Both the position numbers and the translations under genes were made by a program. From contig SVUK01000017.1 in NCBI GenBank assembly GCA_015063325.1, positions 186,001 to 250,000 on the forward strand: DNA of 64,000 nt. Direction: 5' to 3'. The notes beneath the pieces are model-generated. The model was not told the origin of the DNA and ran no database searches. It saw nothing but the letters and a program-made list of their open reading frames with translations. Of this stretch, positions 1 through 10,393 are shown piece by piece. The stretch comes from Oscillospiraceae bacterium (GTDB lineage: Bacteria > Bacillota > Clostridia > Oscillospirales > CAG-272). How positions within the stretch are numbered: the first letter of the stretch is position 1; every line of letters starts with the position of its first letter.

Positions 1-44
1 ATCTTGCCGGCGAAAATGCAGCAAGCGGTGCTTGGAGCGACTGA
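1..44 (+). CDS. C-terminal end of a BaiN/HI0933-like flavoprotein (partial)
   Basis: Only the last 13 codons are present, starting at base 3, then TGA at 42-44. They read LAGENAASGAWSD. The LAG-NAA string fits the C-terminal end of the BaiN/HI0933-like NAD(P)/FAD-dependent oxidoreductases, which finish with a GYLAGxxAA segment around the FAD site. This family commonly precedes cmk in Clostridia, which supports the call. The gene stops 30 bp before cmk and probably shares its operon. The identification rests on a very short tail and on context. Confidence 0.5.
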   Translation, partial: LAGENAASGAWSD

Positions 45-74
45 TCACACATTCCAAGAAAGAAGGAATTGAAT

Positions 75-749
75 ATGAGCTTTCAAATTGCATTGGACGG
101 ACCGAGCGGAGCCGGAAAATCAACCGTAGCCAAAGCGCTTGCCGCAAAAATGAACTTGATTTATGTCGATACCGGTGCGCTTTACCGAGCTATCGGACTT
201 TATACGCAAAGAAAAGGTGTAGACCCCCGGAATGCCGTGGGTGTTGAAAATCTGCTTCCCGAGATTTCGCTGGAATTGCGTTACGACGCCGACGGCACAC
301 AGCAGGTTTACCTAAACGGGGAAGCGACGGGAAATCAGATTCGCACACCGGAAATTTCCATGTACGCGTCCGCCGTTTCGGCAATTCCTGCCGTTCGAGC
401 TTTTCTTTTGGATACCCAGCGCCGGATTGCGGAAAAAAACGATGTGGTGATGGACGGTCGAGATATCGGAACCGTGATCCTTCCCAATGCCAATGTGAAA
501 ATCTTTTTGACTGCAAACGACGAATGCCGCGCAAAACGCCGCTGGTTGGAGCTGAAGGAGAAGGGAATGGAACCCTCCTACGAAAGCGTTCTTGAGGATA
601 TGCGCCGCCGTGACCATAACGACAGCACGCGCACCATTGCCCCTGCCGTTGCCGCGCCGGATGCCGTTTTGTTGGATAGCTCGGATTTAACGATTGATGA
701 GTGTGTTGCAAAAATTGAGACGATTGCTCTTTCAAAACGAAAAAAATGA
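75..749 (+). CDS. cmk: Cytidylate kinase
   Basis: Phosphorylates CMP and dCMP with ATP in pyrimidine nucleotide supply; cytosolic. The 224-residue protein has the P-loop GPSGAGKST near the N-terminus, the VDTGALYRA substrate segment, the DGRDIGTVI motif and an RRWLELKEKG lid region, all standard for bacterial Cmk at normal length. The ATG at 75 follows an AGAAAGAAGG ribosome site at about 57-66, so I prefer it to the in-frame TTG at 69. Its stop overlaps the start of the ispH-rpsA fusion as ATGA, so the two are translationally coupled. The cmk-ispH-rpsA order is typical of Clostridia. Confidence 0.95.
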   Translation: MSFQIALDGPSGAGKSTVAKALAAKMNLIYVDTGALYRAIGLYTQRKGVDPRNAVGVENLLPEISLELRYDADGTQQVYLNGEATGNQIRTPEISMYASAVSAIPAVRAFLLDTQRRIAEKNDVVMDGRDIGTVILPNANVKIFLTANDECRAKRRWLELKEKGMEPSYESVLEDMRRRDHNDSTRTIAPAVAAPDAVLLDSSDLTIDECVAKIETIALSKRKK

Positions 750-2806
750 TGGAAAATACCGCAAAAAAGCCGTCGGTGATTCTTGCGGAACACGCCGGAT
801 TTTGTTTCGGCGTACAGCGAGCAACCGATCGATTGGAAGAAGCGCTTGCAAATGCCCTTCCGGGCGAGACGGTTTGTACGCTCGGACAGTTGATCCACAA
901 CGAGGGATATAACGAGCGCCTGAAAAAACAAGGGGTTCGCATGATTACCGAAGCGGAAATCTCCGAACTTGCAAAAAAGGCAAGTGCCGATCATCCGGTA
1001 ACGATTCTGATTCGCGCGCATGGATGCTCTCGCGAAATTCAGGAAAGTTTGGATCAATGTGTTGCAAGGAATCCTTTTTTTCGGGTTTTGGATTGTACCT
1101 GTCCTTATGTTAAAAAGATACATAAAATTGCAAAAGAGAACAGCAGTTCGGAGAACGTTTTCTTCTTGATCGGCGCCGCGAATCATCCTGAAGTCGTTGG
1201 GATTATGAGCTATTTTGAAGGGGAAAAATATGTTTTTTCGTCCGATGAAGAACTTTTCGAGACACTAAAAAATACCCCCCTTGGCAAAATCACCAAAAAA
1301 ACGCCTCTCATGGCGGCACAAACGACCTTGAATTTGGTCAATTGGGAAAAAAGTCAACAAATTATCAAAAATCTATATACAAATGCGGTCATTTTTGATA
1401 CAATATGTAGTGTTACTGAACAAAGACAGAATGAGGCAAGCTCTCTTTCCGCTCTTTGTGACGGGATGATCGTCATCGGCGGCAGGGAAAGCTCCAATAC
1501 CGCCAAATTGTATCAAATCTGTAAGGCAAACTGTGAAAAAACCATATGGATCACAGAAGCTGCCGCGCTGGATACCGGTGCCTTTGAAGGTGCCCAAAAG
1601 ATCGGAATTGTTGCAGGCGCTTCAACGCCGCGCAAGGAAATAGAGGAGGTATATCAAACCATGAGCGAAATGAATGAAAATTTCGAACAAATGCTTGAAG
1701 AGCAGTGCTCAACTTTAAATACAGGAGACGTCGTTATCGGAACCGTTACGCAAGTAACCGACAATGAGTTGCAACTCGACCTCGGCACCAGCGTTACCGG
1801 CTACATCAAAGCGGATCAGATTTCTGACGATCCTGCACTCAAGTTGACCGAAACCTTCAAAAAGGGTGACAAAGTTGAAGCTTTCGTCATCCGCGTCAGC
1901 GATGTGGAGGGCGTTGCCGAACTCTCGAAAAAGAGAGTGGACGCTGACCGCAACTGGCAAAACATCGTCGCAGCCTGCGAAGAAAAAACGATTTTGGAAG
2001 GAAGAGTTGCCGAGGCAGTTCGCGGCGGAGTCGTCATTTTTGTTGACGCAAACCGCGTTTTTGTCCCTGCCTCTCAAACCGGTGTTCCGAAGGAAGGCGA
2101 TTTGAACGAACTTGTTGGAACAACCGTTAAGTTCCGCGTCATCGAGATTAAGCCGCAGGGCAAAAAAGCCATCGGATCCATTCGTCAGGTTTTGCGCGAG
2201 GAGAAACGCGCGCAGGCAAACGAGTTCTGGTCTTCCATTGAAGTTGGCAAGACCTACGAGGGAACCGTCAGAAGTCTGACTTCATACGGTGCATTCGTTG
2301 ATCTCGGTTGTGGGGTTGACGGCATGGTTCATGTTTCCGAACTCTCTTGGAAACGCATCAGCGATCCTTCCAAGGTCGTTTCGGTCGGGGATAAGATCAA
2401 CGTTTTTGTTAAGAGCTTTGATCCTGAAAAGAAGCGTATTTCCCTCGGCTACAAGACCGAGGCGGATAACCCTTGGAACATTTTCAAGGCTCGCTATGCC
2501 GTTGGTGATGTTGCAACTGTGAAAATCGTTAATCTGCAACCGTTTGGCGCATTTGCCGAGATTGTTGACGGTGTGGACGGTCTGATCCACATTTCCCGTA
2601 TTTCTACCAAGCGCATCGGGAACCCGGGCGAGGTTTTGGAAGTTGGACAAAGCGTTGACGCTAAGATCGTTGACATTGACGACGAGAATCATAAGGTCAG
2701 CCTCTCCATCCGCGCTTTGATGGAAGATGAAGAAACTGAAGAGCAGGCAACCGAGGAGGCTCCTGTTGAGGAAACCGCCGCTGAAGAAGCTCCTGCAGAG
2801 GAATAA
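746..2806 (+). CDS. ispH-rpsA: Fusion: 4-hydroxy-3-methylbut-2-enyl diphosphate reductase (IspH) - ribosomal protein S1
   Basis: 686 residues with two functions. Residues 1 to about 285 are IspH, the last enzyme of the MEP isoprenoid pathway, which makes IPP and DMAPP. The three [4Fe-4S] cysteines are visible in GFCFGVQRA (Cys20), DCTCPYVKK and DTICSVTEQR. From about residue 325 there are four S1 RNA-binding repeats; the third and fourth are the clearest (GTVRSLTSYGAFVDLG, VKIVNLQPFGAFAEIV). A Glu-rich acidic tail closes the protein. This fusion is a known architecture in Clostridia, so the frame is not an error. It overlaps cmk by 4 bp. dxs, the first enzyme of the same pathway, lies at 10.4 kb. 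Confidence 0.96.
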   Translation: MMENTAKKPSVILAEHAGFCFGVQRATDRLEEALANALPGETVCTLGQLIHNEGYNERLKKQGVRMITEAEISELAKKASADHPVTILIRAHGCSREIQESLDQCVARNPFFRVLDCTCPYVKKIHKIAKENSSSENVFFLIGAANHPEVVGIMSYFEGEKYVFSSDEELFETLKNTPLGKITKKTPLMAAQTTLNLVNWEKSQQIIKNLYTNAVIFDTICSVTEQRQNEASSLSALCDGMIVIGGRESSNTAKLYQICKANCEKTIWITEAAALDTGAFEGAQKIGIVAGASTPRKEIEEVYQTMSEMNENFEQMLEEQCSTLNTGDVVIGTVTQVTDNELQLDLGTSVTGYIKADQISDDPALKLTETFKKGDKVEAFVIRVSDVEGVAELSKKRVDADRNWQNIVAACEEKTILEGRVAEAVRGGVVIFVDANRVFVPASQTGVPKEGDLNELVGTTVKFRVIEIKPQGKKAIGSIRQVLREEKRAQANEFWSSIEVGKTYEGTVRSLTSYGAFVDLGCGVDGMVHVSELSWKRISDPSKVVSVGDKINVFVKSFDPEKKRISLGYKTEADNPWNIFKARYAVGDVATVKIVNLQPFGAFAEIVDGVDGLIHISRISTKRIGNPGEVLEVGQSVDAKIVDIDDENHKVSLSIRALMEDEETEEQATEEAPVEETAAEEAPAEE

Positions 2807-2815
2807 TCAAAAAAA

Positions 2816-2853
2816 GCGGCGCACGGCAAAAGCCGTGCGCCGTTGATCTTTAA
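2816..2853 (+). terminator. Rho-independent terminator after ispH-rpsA
   Basis: A perfect 11-bp stem (CGGCGCACGGC at 2817-2827, its complement at 2832-2842) with an AAAA loop starts 10 bases after the stop codon. The T tract is weak (TTGATCTTT), so some readthrough into the next small gene is plausible. Confidence 0.7.
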
Positions 2854-2878
2854 AAAGGGAAAGGGAGTGTTTCAATCC

Positions 2879-3139
2879 ATGCGATACGATTATCAAACAG
2901 AAATGACCTGTTCCAAAGTCATCAGTTTTGATCTAAACGGTAATGTTGTTACCAATATCGTCTTTTTGGGTGGGTGTAACGGCAATTTGAAAGCCATTGC
3001 AAAGCTTGTGGACGGCTGGACTGTAGAAAAGATTGAGCAATATTTGTCGGGGAATACCTGCGGTATGCGCCCCACCTCTTGCGCCGATCAGCTTGCAAAA
3101 GCCGTACGCGCAGCGTATAACAAATCTCAACAGGCGTAA
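2879..3139 (+). CDS. TSCPD domain protein (TIGR03905-like)
   Basis: 86 residues with MTCSKVISFDL near the start, the conserved FLGGCNGNLKAI block, and the TSCADQLAKAV box close to the C-terminus that gives the TSCPD family its name. The same domain occurs as the C-terminal part of some B12-dependent ribonucleotide reductases; the free-standing form has no settled function. The ATG at 2879 has an AAGGGAG ribosome site about 10 bases upstream; the longer frame from 2843 has none. Invariant cysteines suggest metal or redox chemistry, but that is inference. Confidence 0.8.
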   Translation: MRYDYQTEMTCSKVISFDLNGNVVTNIVFLGGCNGNLKAIAKLVDGWTVEKIEQYLSGNTCGMRPTSCADQLAKAVRAAYNKSQQA

Positions 3140-3140
3140 A

Positions 3141-3169
3141 AAAAAGACCCATAAGAGGGTCTTTTTTTG
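3141..3169 (+). terminator. Rho-independent terminator
   Basis: GACCC and GGGTC pair around a short ATAAGA loop. The stem is extended by A/T runs and followed by seven T residues, two bases after the TSCPD stop codon. Confidence 0.85.
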
Positions 3170-3279
3170 TCAAGTCAAAAAAGCAAAATATAAAAAAGGA
3201 TTTTCATAAGTAAATTTTCAATTTTGATTGTATAATGGATGAAAGGATCAGACGTGATCTTTTCGGAGGGGGTGACCGA

Positions 3280-3834
3280 ATGGATAACGGCGCAAGTAGC
3301 TACCGCCGTTTTTTGGAAGGAGATGAAAACGCGTTCGACGAGATCGTTGATTCTTTGTTTTATCCGCTCGTGTTTTTCCTCAACGGATACCTTCATGATA
3401 CCTTTGCGGCAGAAGATGTTGCAATGGATACCATGTCCGATCTTTTTGTTAATCGAAAGCGATATAATTTCCGAGCGTCTCTTAAAACCTATGTTTTTAT
3501 GATTGGAAAGAGCAAAGCATTGAATTATCTCAAACGCCGAAAACGCATTTCAACGGTTGATTTTTGCGAGATGGAAGAGGAAATCGCCGATGACGGTAAG
3601 CGGCTGGAGGAGCTTGTTCTTGCCGATGAGAGGAGCCGCGTCGTTCATTCTGCAATCGAAAAATTACCGGGAGACTTGCAATTGGCGGTTCACCTCATAT
3701 TCTTTGAAAACATGAATTTTGAAGAGTCCGCAAAAGTGATGAAAAAAACCAAAAAACAGGTCTATAACCTGATCTACCGCGCAAAGCAAGAATTGCGCAT
3801 CATTTTGGGAGAGGAGGGAAAATCCTACTTATGA
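3280..3834 (+). CDS. ECF-type RNA polymerase sigma factor
   Basis: 184 residues. Region 2 is visible as AAEDVAMDTMSDLF followed by the LKTYVFMIGKSKALNYLK segment (-10 recognition). Region 4 is a helix-turn-helix, with FEESAKVMKKTKKQVYNLIY as its recognition part. The ATG at 3280 has a strong GGAGGGGG ribosome site at 3265-3272, so I reject the longer frame starting at 3235. Its stop overlaps the next gene as ATGA, the usual arrangement of an ECF sigma with its membrane partner. A TATAAT at 3231-3236 may be its -10, but I see no good -35. The target regulon cannot be told from here. Confidence 0.9.
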   Translation: MDNGASSYRRFLEGDENAFDEIVDSLFYPLVFFLNGYLHDTFAAEDVAMDTMSDLFVNRKRYNFRASLKTYVFMIGKSKALNYLKRRKRISTVDFCEMEEEIADDGKRLEELVLADERSRVVHSAIEKLPGDLQLAVHLIFFENMNFEESAKVMKKTKKQVYNLIYRAKQELRIILGEEGKSYL

Positions 3835-4433
3835 AAGATTTATCCGAATACAAATCCGAAATTCGTCGTCAAATGAATGAAAAAAAAGAGAAAAAAGCGG
3901 CTTTTTACAAACGATTGGCGGTTTCTTTATCGCTCTGTGCGTCAATTGCCGTTTGCTGTTGCATCGCGCTTATCGTTGTGAACAGTCCCATCGGAAAATC
4001 TGTCGGAAAAGCAAGCAACGAAGCAATAGCTGATCAGAAGACGGAAAATTCAAATTCTGACTTTGATGAAAAAAGCGCCGGAATGACCGATCAGGATCTT
4101 CAGGAAAGGGCAACTGCAAATGCTCCATCGGAATACGGCAGAAGTCCTATCGGATCGGAAACGGTGAATTACGGAACTTTCAGCGGTTGCCGCGTTTGGA
4201 TGATTCAGGGGCAATGCTGCGTGAACAGCATACAGGAGGTCGCAGGTTATAAATTCATTCATTCCGGCTCGTTTGCTATCAACGTTGAGAAAAACGGAAC
4301 GGTTTATCAACTGCAAGAAGCATACCAATATGGATATTTATCGGATGAAGATATCGCCGAACTGTATCGGCTTCATAAAGAATACGAGTTCGAATACCAC
4401 AATGGCGAATTTCTATATCAGGAATACGAATGA
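3831..4433 (+). CDS. Single-pass membrane protein, probable anti-sigma partner
   Basis: 200 residues. A charged cytoplasmic N-terminus of about 25 residues (SEIRRQMNEKKEKKAAF) is followed by one Cys-rich transmembrane helix (LSLCASIAVCCCIALIVV) and an extracytoplasmic domain of about 150 residues ending in an acidic, Tyr-rich tail. I find no zinc-binding anti-sigma (ZAS) His/Cys motif. The 4-bp overlap with the sigma gene and the topology suggest it holds or senses for that sigma factor; this is inferred from position. A bidirectional terminator follows. Confidence 0.75.
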   Translation: MKDLSEYKSEIRRQMNEKKEKKAAFYKRLAVSLSLCASIAVCCCIALIVVNSPIGKSVGKASNEAIADQKTENSNSDFDEKSAGMTDQDLQERATANAPSEYGRSPIGSETVNYGTFSGCRVWMIQGQCCVNSIQEVAGYKFIHSGSFAINVEKNGTVYQLQEAYQYGYLSDEDIAELYRLHKEYEFEYHNGEFLYQEYE

Positions 4434-4444
4434 ACCCTGCAAAG

Positions 4445-4483
4445 AAAAAGTGCGGCGGAGAAAAATTCCGCTGCACTTTTTCA
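4445..4483. terminator. Shared terminator between convergent genes
   Basis: AAAAAGTGCGGCGGA pairs with TCCGCTGCACTTTTT, one G-T wobble, around a short A-rich loop. T or A runs on both sides let it serve the plus-strand anti-sigma gene and the minus-strand aminotransferase that ends at 4501. Confidence 0.8.
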
Positions 4484-4500
4484 TAAAAATTTCGGTAGAG

Positions 4501-5343
4501 TTATAGGTTTGTTGCATCGTAAAATTGCTTTAATAAAGCGTCCTGCAAAGCACGAACTGTTTCTTGCGCTTTTTTGCCGATTGAAACACCGTTCAGCTCT
4601 GTTACCGGCGCGCAAAGGACAGAAGCCGATGTTACAAGTACCTCATCCGCTTTTTTCAATTCCGCAATGGAGAAGTATTGTTCCTCCACCGGAATCCCAA
4701 CCGTTCGGCAAAGATTCATCAGGTGCGCGCGTCCGGTGCCGGCGTAGATTTGTTCGTCGGCTGGATGGGTAAGCATTCTGCCGCTTTTGAAGAGAAAAAG
4801 ATTGGAATGCGCGCATTCGGTAACGATTTCGCCGCGGAGCAGAATACATTCGTCAGCGCCCGAACGTGCAGCAGCCTCGCTTGCCAAAACGTTTGGCAAA
4901 AGGTTGAGGGATTTTACGTTGCAATGATAAAAACGAGTATCCGGGCGAGTGATACATTTCATGGATTTGTAGGGATCGCGCAGCGTTGCCGGTTCCATCA
5001 TAATCAAAAGATTGGGGGAGCTATTTTGCGGAAATATGTGGTTTCTTGCACCTGTTCCGCGTGAAAATTGGATGTAAATTCGATTTTCTCCGGTGTGCAT
5101 TCGCCGCAGAAGAGAACAAATGAGCATGGATAGCTCCTTTGGTGAAATCCGCGGTCGAATTCCAACGATATCGGCACTTTGAAACAGCCGCAAAAGATGC
5201 TCCTGTATGGCAAAAACGCGGTAATTCCTGCTATAAGTGACGTCATAAACGCCATCTCCAAAGTAGCAGGCACGGTCTAAAACCGGAATCGTCAAACAAT
5301 CCAATTCTGCAATCGATCCGTTATAATACCCCAAAGTTTTCAT
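4501..5343 (-). CDS. dat: D-amino acid (D-alanine) aminotransferase, class IV PLP
   Basis: 280 residues, fold-type IV aminotransferase. It should interconvert D-alanine and 2-oxoglutarate with pyruvate and D-glutamate, feeding peptidoglycan precursors. The PLP lysine lies in KSLNLLPNVLA. The QFSRGTGARNHIFP segment matches the RG-x(3)-R-x-H signature that distinguishes D-amino acid transaminases from branched-chain ones. AGTGRAHLMNL and LVTSASVL are further family blocks. The start has the ribosome site GGAAGGGAG, which lies inside a terminator-like hairpin downstream of clpC. It is the last gene in the direction of the clpC operon. Confidence 0.88.
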   Translation of the reverse strand: MKTLGYYNGSIAELDCLTIPVLDRACYFGDGVYDVTYSRNYRVFAIQEHLLRLFQSADIVGIRPRISPKELSMLICSLLRRMHTGENRIYIQFSRGTGARNHIFPQNSSPNLLIMMEPATLRDPYKSMKCITRPDTRFYHCNVKSLNLLPNVLASEAAARSGADECILLRGEIVTECAHSNLFLFKSGRMLTHPADEQIYAGTGRAHLMNLCRTVGIPVEEQYFSIAELKKADEVLVTSASVLCAPVTELNGVSIGKKAQETVRALQDALLKQFYDATNL

Positions 5344-5398
5344 AAAAAACTCCCTTCCGGTATCCTGTGTTGTATTGACAGGATATGATCGGAAGGGA
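5343..5398 (-). terminator. Hairpin between clpC and dat with the dat ribosome site in its stem
   Basis: TCCCTTCCG (5351-5359) pairs with CGGAAGGGA (5390-5398), and inside it ATCCTGT pairs with ACAGGAT. Read on the minus strand, the hairpin is followed by GTTTTTT directly before the dat ATG. This is the form of a terminator after clpC, yet the 3' arm contains the only good ribosome site of dat. Confidence 0.7.
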
Positions 5399-5406
5399 AT
5401 TTTTGA

Positions 5407-7866
<2,460 letters not shown>

Positions 7867-7989
7867 AGGTCATCACACCTTTCTGTGATAGCAGTCTTTT
7901 TGGAAATTTTTCGCAGATCGATTCATGCGAATTTTTTTCGTAGATAAGATAGATTTAAATAGAGTATTCTGCAGAAGGATTCAAACAAA

Positions 7990-9009
7990 TTATTCCGCTG
8001 ACGGATTCAGAATGTTTTGAATTTTTTGACAGCGGCAGCGATCTCTTGTGGCTTCGTTTTTCGGAGCATTTTCGCATGCAAGCGTCAATGTTGCCGGCAT
8101 CAGTTCCACCAAAAGGGTGCCGAGCTGTTCGTAGGTGATATCGGTAACGATTCCGAGCGCGATTCCAAATCGAATGTCGGCAAACAACTTCAAAAATTCG
8201 GAGGTTGACATTCGGTAGGCATAGCGCAAAATCCCTTCGGAACGGCGAATGCGGTCGGTCAGCTGCTCCATTGCTTCGCCGGTAATCTCGGAGCGCAGCT
8301 TCCTCTCGCTGTCGCTGACCTGCGAGATGGCGTCACTCATTTTTTTCAAAATTTCCTCTTCGGAAATACCGAGCGTGATTTGATTGGAAATTTGATACAT
8401 ACATCCGGCGGCGCCGCTTCCTTCACCGAACAGTCCGCGAACGGTCAAGCCGATTTTGGAAAGTTGTGCGGCAAGCGAATCCATGTATCCGCCGGCGGTC
8501 AGGGCAGGGAGAAACATCATTACGGAAGCGCGCATTCCGGTTCCGAGATTGGTGGGGCAATGCGTCAGGTAGCCGAGCTGTTCGCTGTAGGCAAAGTCAA
8601 AATCTTCGTCCAGGCGCTTTTCCACGCGGCGCGCATTTTCGTATGCTTCCTTTAATGAAAGTCCCGGAAGAATACTTTGGATCCGCAAATGGTCCTCTTC
8701 GCCCACCATCACGGCGATTCCGCCGTTCTCCTGCAGGAGCAGGGCGCGCGGAGAGGTTTTGGTCGCAAATTCGGGGCTGACATAGTGGCGCTCCACATAG
8801 GAGGTTGCCATTATTTGAGAAATATCGGCAAAATTGATCTTGCGAAATCCGGCGGCTTCCAGCGGAACGCTGACCTTTTCTATGATCTCGTTTGCGGCGG
8901 AAGGATCCAGCTTTCCGTCAAAGGGATAGCCAACCAAATTTCTTGCAAGACGGACGCGAGAACTAATCACCGTGTCCGATGCTTTTCCGGTTGTATTGTA
9001 CCATGCCAT
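7990..9009 (-). CDS. mcsB: Protein arginine kinase McsB
   Basis: 339 residues with the phosphagen kinase fold; McsB phosphorylates arginines to mark proteins for ClpCP and to inactivate CtsR. The family N-terminal block ISSRVRLARNL is clear (residues about 17-27), followed by LTHCPTNLGTGMRASVMM and the GEGSGAAGCMYQISNQ segment of the active site. It starts 2 bases after mcsA ends and depends on McsA as activator. Normal length for the family. Confidence 0.96.
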   Translation of the reverse strand: MAWYNTTGKASDTVISSRVRLARNLVGYPFDGKLDPSAANEIIEKVSVPLEAAGFRKINFADISQIMATSYVERHYVSPEFATKTSPRALLLQENGGIAVMVGEEDHLRIQSILPGLSLKEAYENARRVEKRLDEDFDFAYSEQLGYLTHCPTNLGTGMRASVMMFLPALTAGGYMDSLAAQLSKIGLTVRGLFGEGSGAAGCMYQISNQITLGISEEEILKKMSDAISQVSDSERKLRSEITGEAMEQLTDRIRRSEGILRYAYRMSTSEFLKLFADIRFGIALGIVTDITYEQLGTLLVELMPATLTLACENAPKNEATRDRCRCQKIQNILNPSAE

Positions 9010-9011
9010 GA

Positions 9012-9554
9012 TCAGATTGCCTCCTTTCCGTTTTCGTTTTCCAGCTTGCGGATTTCGTCTCGCAGTGCAGCGGCTTTTTCAAATTCTTCATTTTCAATAG
9101 CGGTTTGCATTGCCTCTTTCAGGGAATTCAATTTCTCGGCGCGCTCTTGTTTTACGCGATGGCGCGCAGGAACGTTGCCGATATGCGCTGTGGTTCCATG
9201 TACCGACTGAATCAGCCCCGAAAGCTCGTCCGCAAAGGTGGAATAACAACTGGGACATCCTACTTTTCCGTTTTTCGCAATTTCCCGAAAAGTCGTTCCG
9301 CAATCGGGGCAGGTTTTATCGCTTCCGGAGGATATTCTTGCCGGAATGCCGAAAAAACTGCCGAACAGATCGTTATGAAGGGAAGCGAACGGATCGGCAA
9401 AGCTGCCGATCATTGAGGTAATATCCTGTAATTCTCCTTTTTCGCGAAGTTCTGCGGCGCATTCACCGCAAAGGGAATACGAACGGGTTTTTCCGTTGAT
9501 ATTTTCATTATAAAAAACGGTTGCCGTTCTTTTTTTGCATTTTTCGCAAAGCAT
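9012..9554 (-). CDS. mcsA: McsA, zinc-finger activator of McsB
   Basis: 180 residues. Four Cys pairs are visible: CEKC and CGEC in the N-terminal half, CPDC and CPSC around residues 83-105. They form the zinc modules that bind McsB and CtsR. A C-terminal UVR motif (AIENEEFEKAAALRDEIRKL) matches the ClpC and UvrB type. Start with AAAGGATGATGAATC upstream. Lies between ctsR (129 bp away) and mcsB (2 bp away). Confidence 0.94.
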   Translation of the reverse strand: MLCEKCKKRTATVFYNENINGKTRSYSLCGECAAELREKGELQDITSMIGSFADPFASLHNDLFGSFFGIPARISSGSDKTCPDCGTTFREIAKNGKVGCPSCYSTFADELSGLIQSVHGTTAHIGNVPARHRVKQERAEKLNSLKEAMQTAIENEEFEKAAALRDEIRKLENENGKEAI

Positions 9555-9683
9555 GATTCATCATCCTTTCTTTTATTTGCCTTTCGGCAAGATTGTATTT
9601 TGTTTATTGATAGTATACTGCCTGTCCTTTGCAAAATTTGTCGCAATTTCGGGCGGATTCGAATTTTTGGTTTGTTTCGGGAC

Positions 9684-10136
9684 CTAAACGCCCATCAGCG
9701 AGAGCAGAATTTGTTTGAAAACCGAGGCGCGTATCGAATTCCGTCGTTCAGGCGGAATTTCGGAAAGAGCGGCATTGGAGGTTGCCGCAACGGCAATGTG
9801 AAATTCTCGCGGACTGATCAGCTCGTGATCTGCCAAATTTCGCAAATAGGCAAATGTTTCGGCTTCGTCAATGGAATTTCCAACGGCGCAGAAAAAGTGC
9901 ATCATATATTCGTTTCTTTCGAGCTGCTTGCGAATTATCCGAATGCAACCGCCACCGCCGCGCCGCGATTCAATCATATATCCGCGCTCAGGGGTAAAAC
10001 GGGAAGCGATGACGTAGCTGATTTGACTCGGAACGCAGCCAAGGCGTCCTGCCAGTTCATTGCGCTGTAATTCCAAGGTTCCGTTTGCCTCGTTCAGCAT
10101 TTCTTCAATCATTTTTGCAATCGAATCGGTTAACAT
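9684..10136 (-). CDS. ctsR: Class III heat-shock repressor CtsR
   Basis: 150 residues. An N-terminal winged helix-turn-helix (RNELAGRLGCVPSQISYVI) is followed by RFTPERGYMIESRRGGGGCI, the Gly-rich wing that CtsR uses for DNA contact and whose arginine McsB phosphorylates. I set the start at 10136 because AAAAAAGGAGCACC precedes it; the longer frame begins inside the operator. Two exact CtsR boxes overlap its own -35, so it should repress its own operon. Confidence 0.95.
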   Translation of the reverse strand: MLTDSIAKMIEEMLNEANGTLELQRNELAGRLGCVPSQISYVIASRFTPERGYMIESRRGGGGCIRIIRKQLERNEYMMHFFCAVGNSIDEAETFAYLRNLADHELISPREFHIAVAATSNAALSEIPPERRNSIRASVFKQILLSLMGV

Positions 10137-10176
10137 AATCGGTGCTCCTTTTTTGCTTTTTTCCTTTTTCGCATTC

Positions 10177-10205
10177 ATGATACCATGAAAGTCAAAGAAA
10201 GTCAA
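10177..10205 (-). promoter_or_regulatory. ctsR operon promoter
   Basis: Minus strand TTGACT (10205-10200), 17 bp, then TATCAT (10182-10177) preceded by TGG, an extended -10. The -35 is itself part of a CtsR heptad, so repressor and polymerase would compete. Confidence 0.8.
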
Positions 10206-10222
10206 AGTCAAAGAAAGTCAAA
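10190..10222. promoter_or_regulatory. Two tandem CtsR operators
   Basis: AGTCAAAGAAAGTCAAA occurs twice, at 10190-10206 and 10206-10222, sharing one A. Each matches the known CtsR consensus RGTCAAANANRGTCAAA exactly. The four heptads are in one direction and overlap the ctsR -35. Confidence 0.92.
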
Positions 10223-10334
10223 AATGGATCGCGGATGACAAATAGAAGCCAAAAAGAGAAGAAAATCTTGCTTTTTCTCAAAAAATCAAGCTTTTTTGCA
10301 CTTTGGAAAACTGCCGGAAAGTCAAAAAGAGAGA

Positions 10335-10363
10335 TTGACAAATTCTGTTAGATATGATATAAT
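10335..10363 (+). promoter_or_regulatory. dxs operon promoter
   Basis: TTGACA at 10335-10340, 17 bp, TATAAT at 10358-10363, with TGA directly before the -10 (extended -10). One isolated CtsR-like heptad (AGTCAAA) lies about 10 bp upstream, without a proper second half. Confidence 0.88.
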
Positions 10364-10393
10364 ACAAAGAGATTTTATAGAAAGGAGATTGAC

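Noticed and set aside
7867..7989. Palindrome TTCGCA-N10-TGCGAA between mcsB and clpC as a terminator
   Set aside because: On the minus strand it is followed by A residues rather than T, so it does not look like a terminator for mcsB; its function is unclear.
10313..10340. CtsR box at the dxs promoter
   Set aside because: Only one heptad (AGTCAAA) matches; the second half is missing at the required distance.
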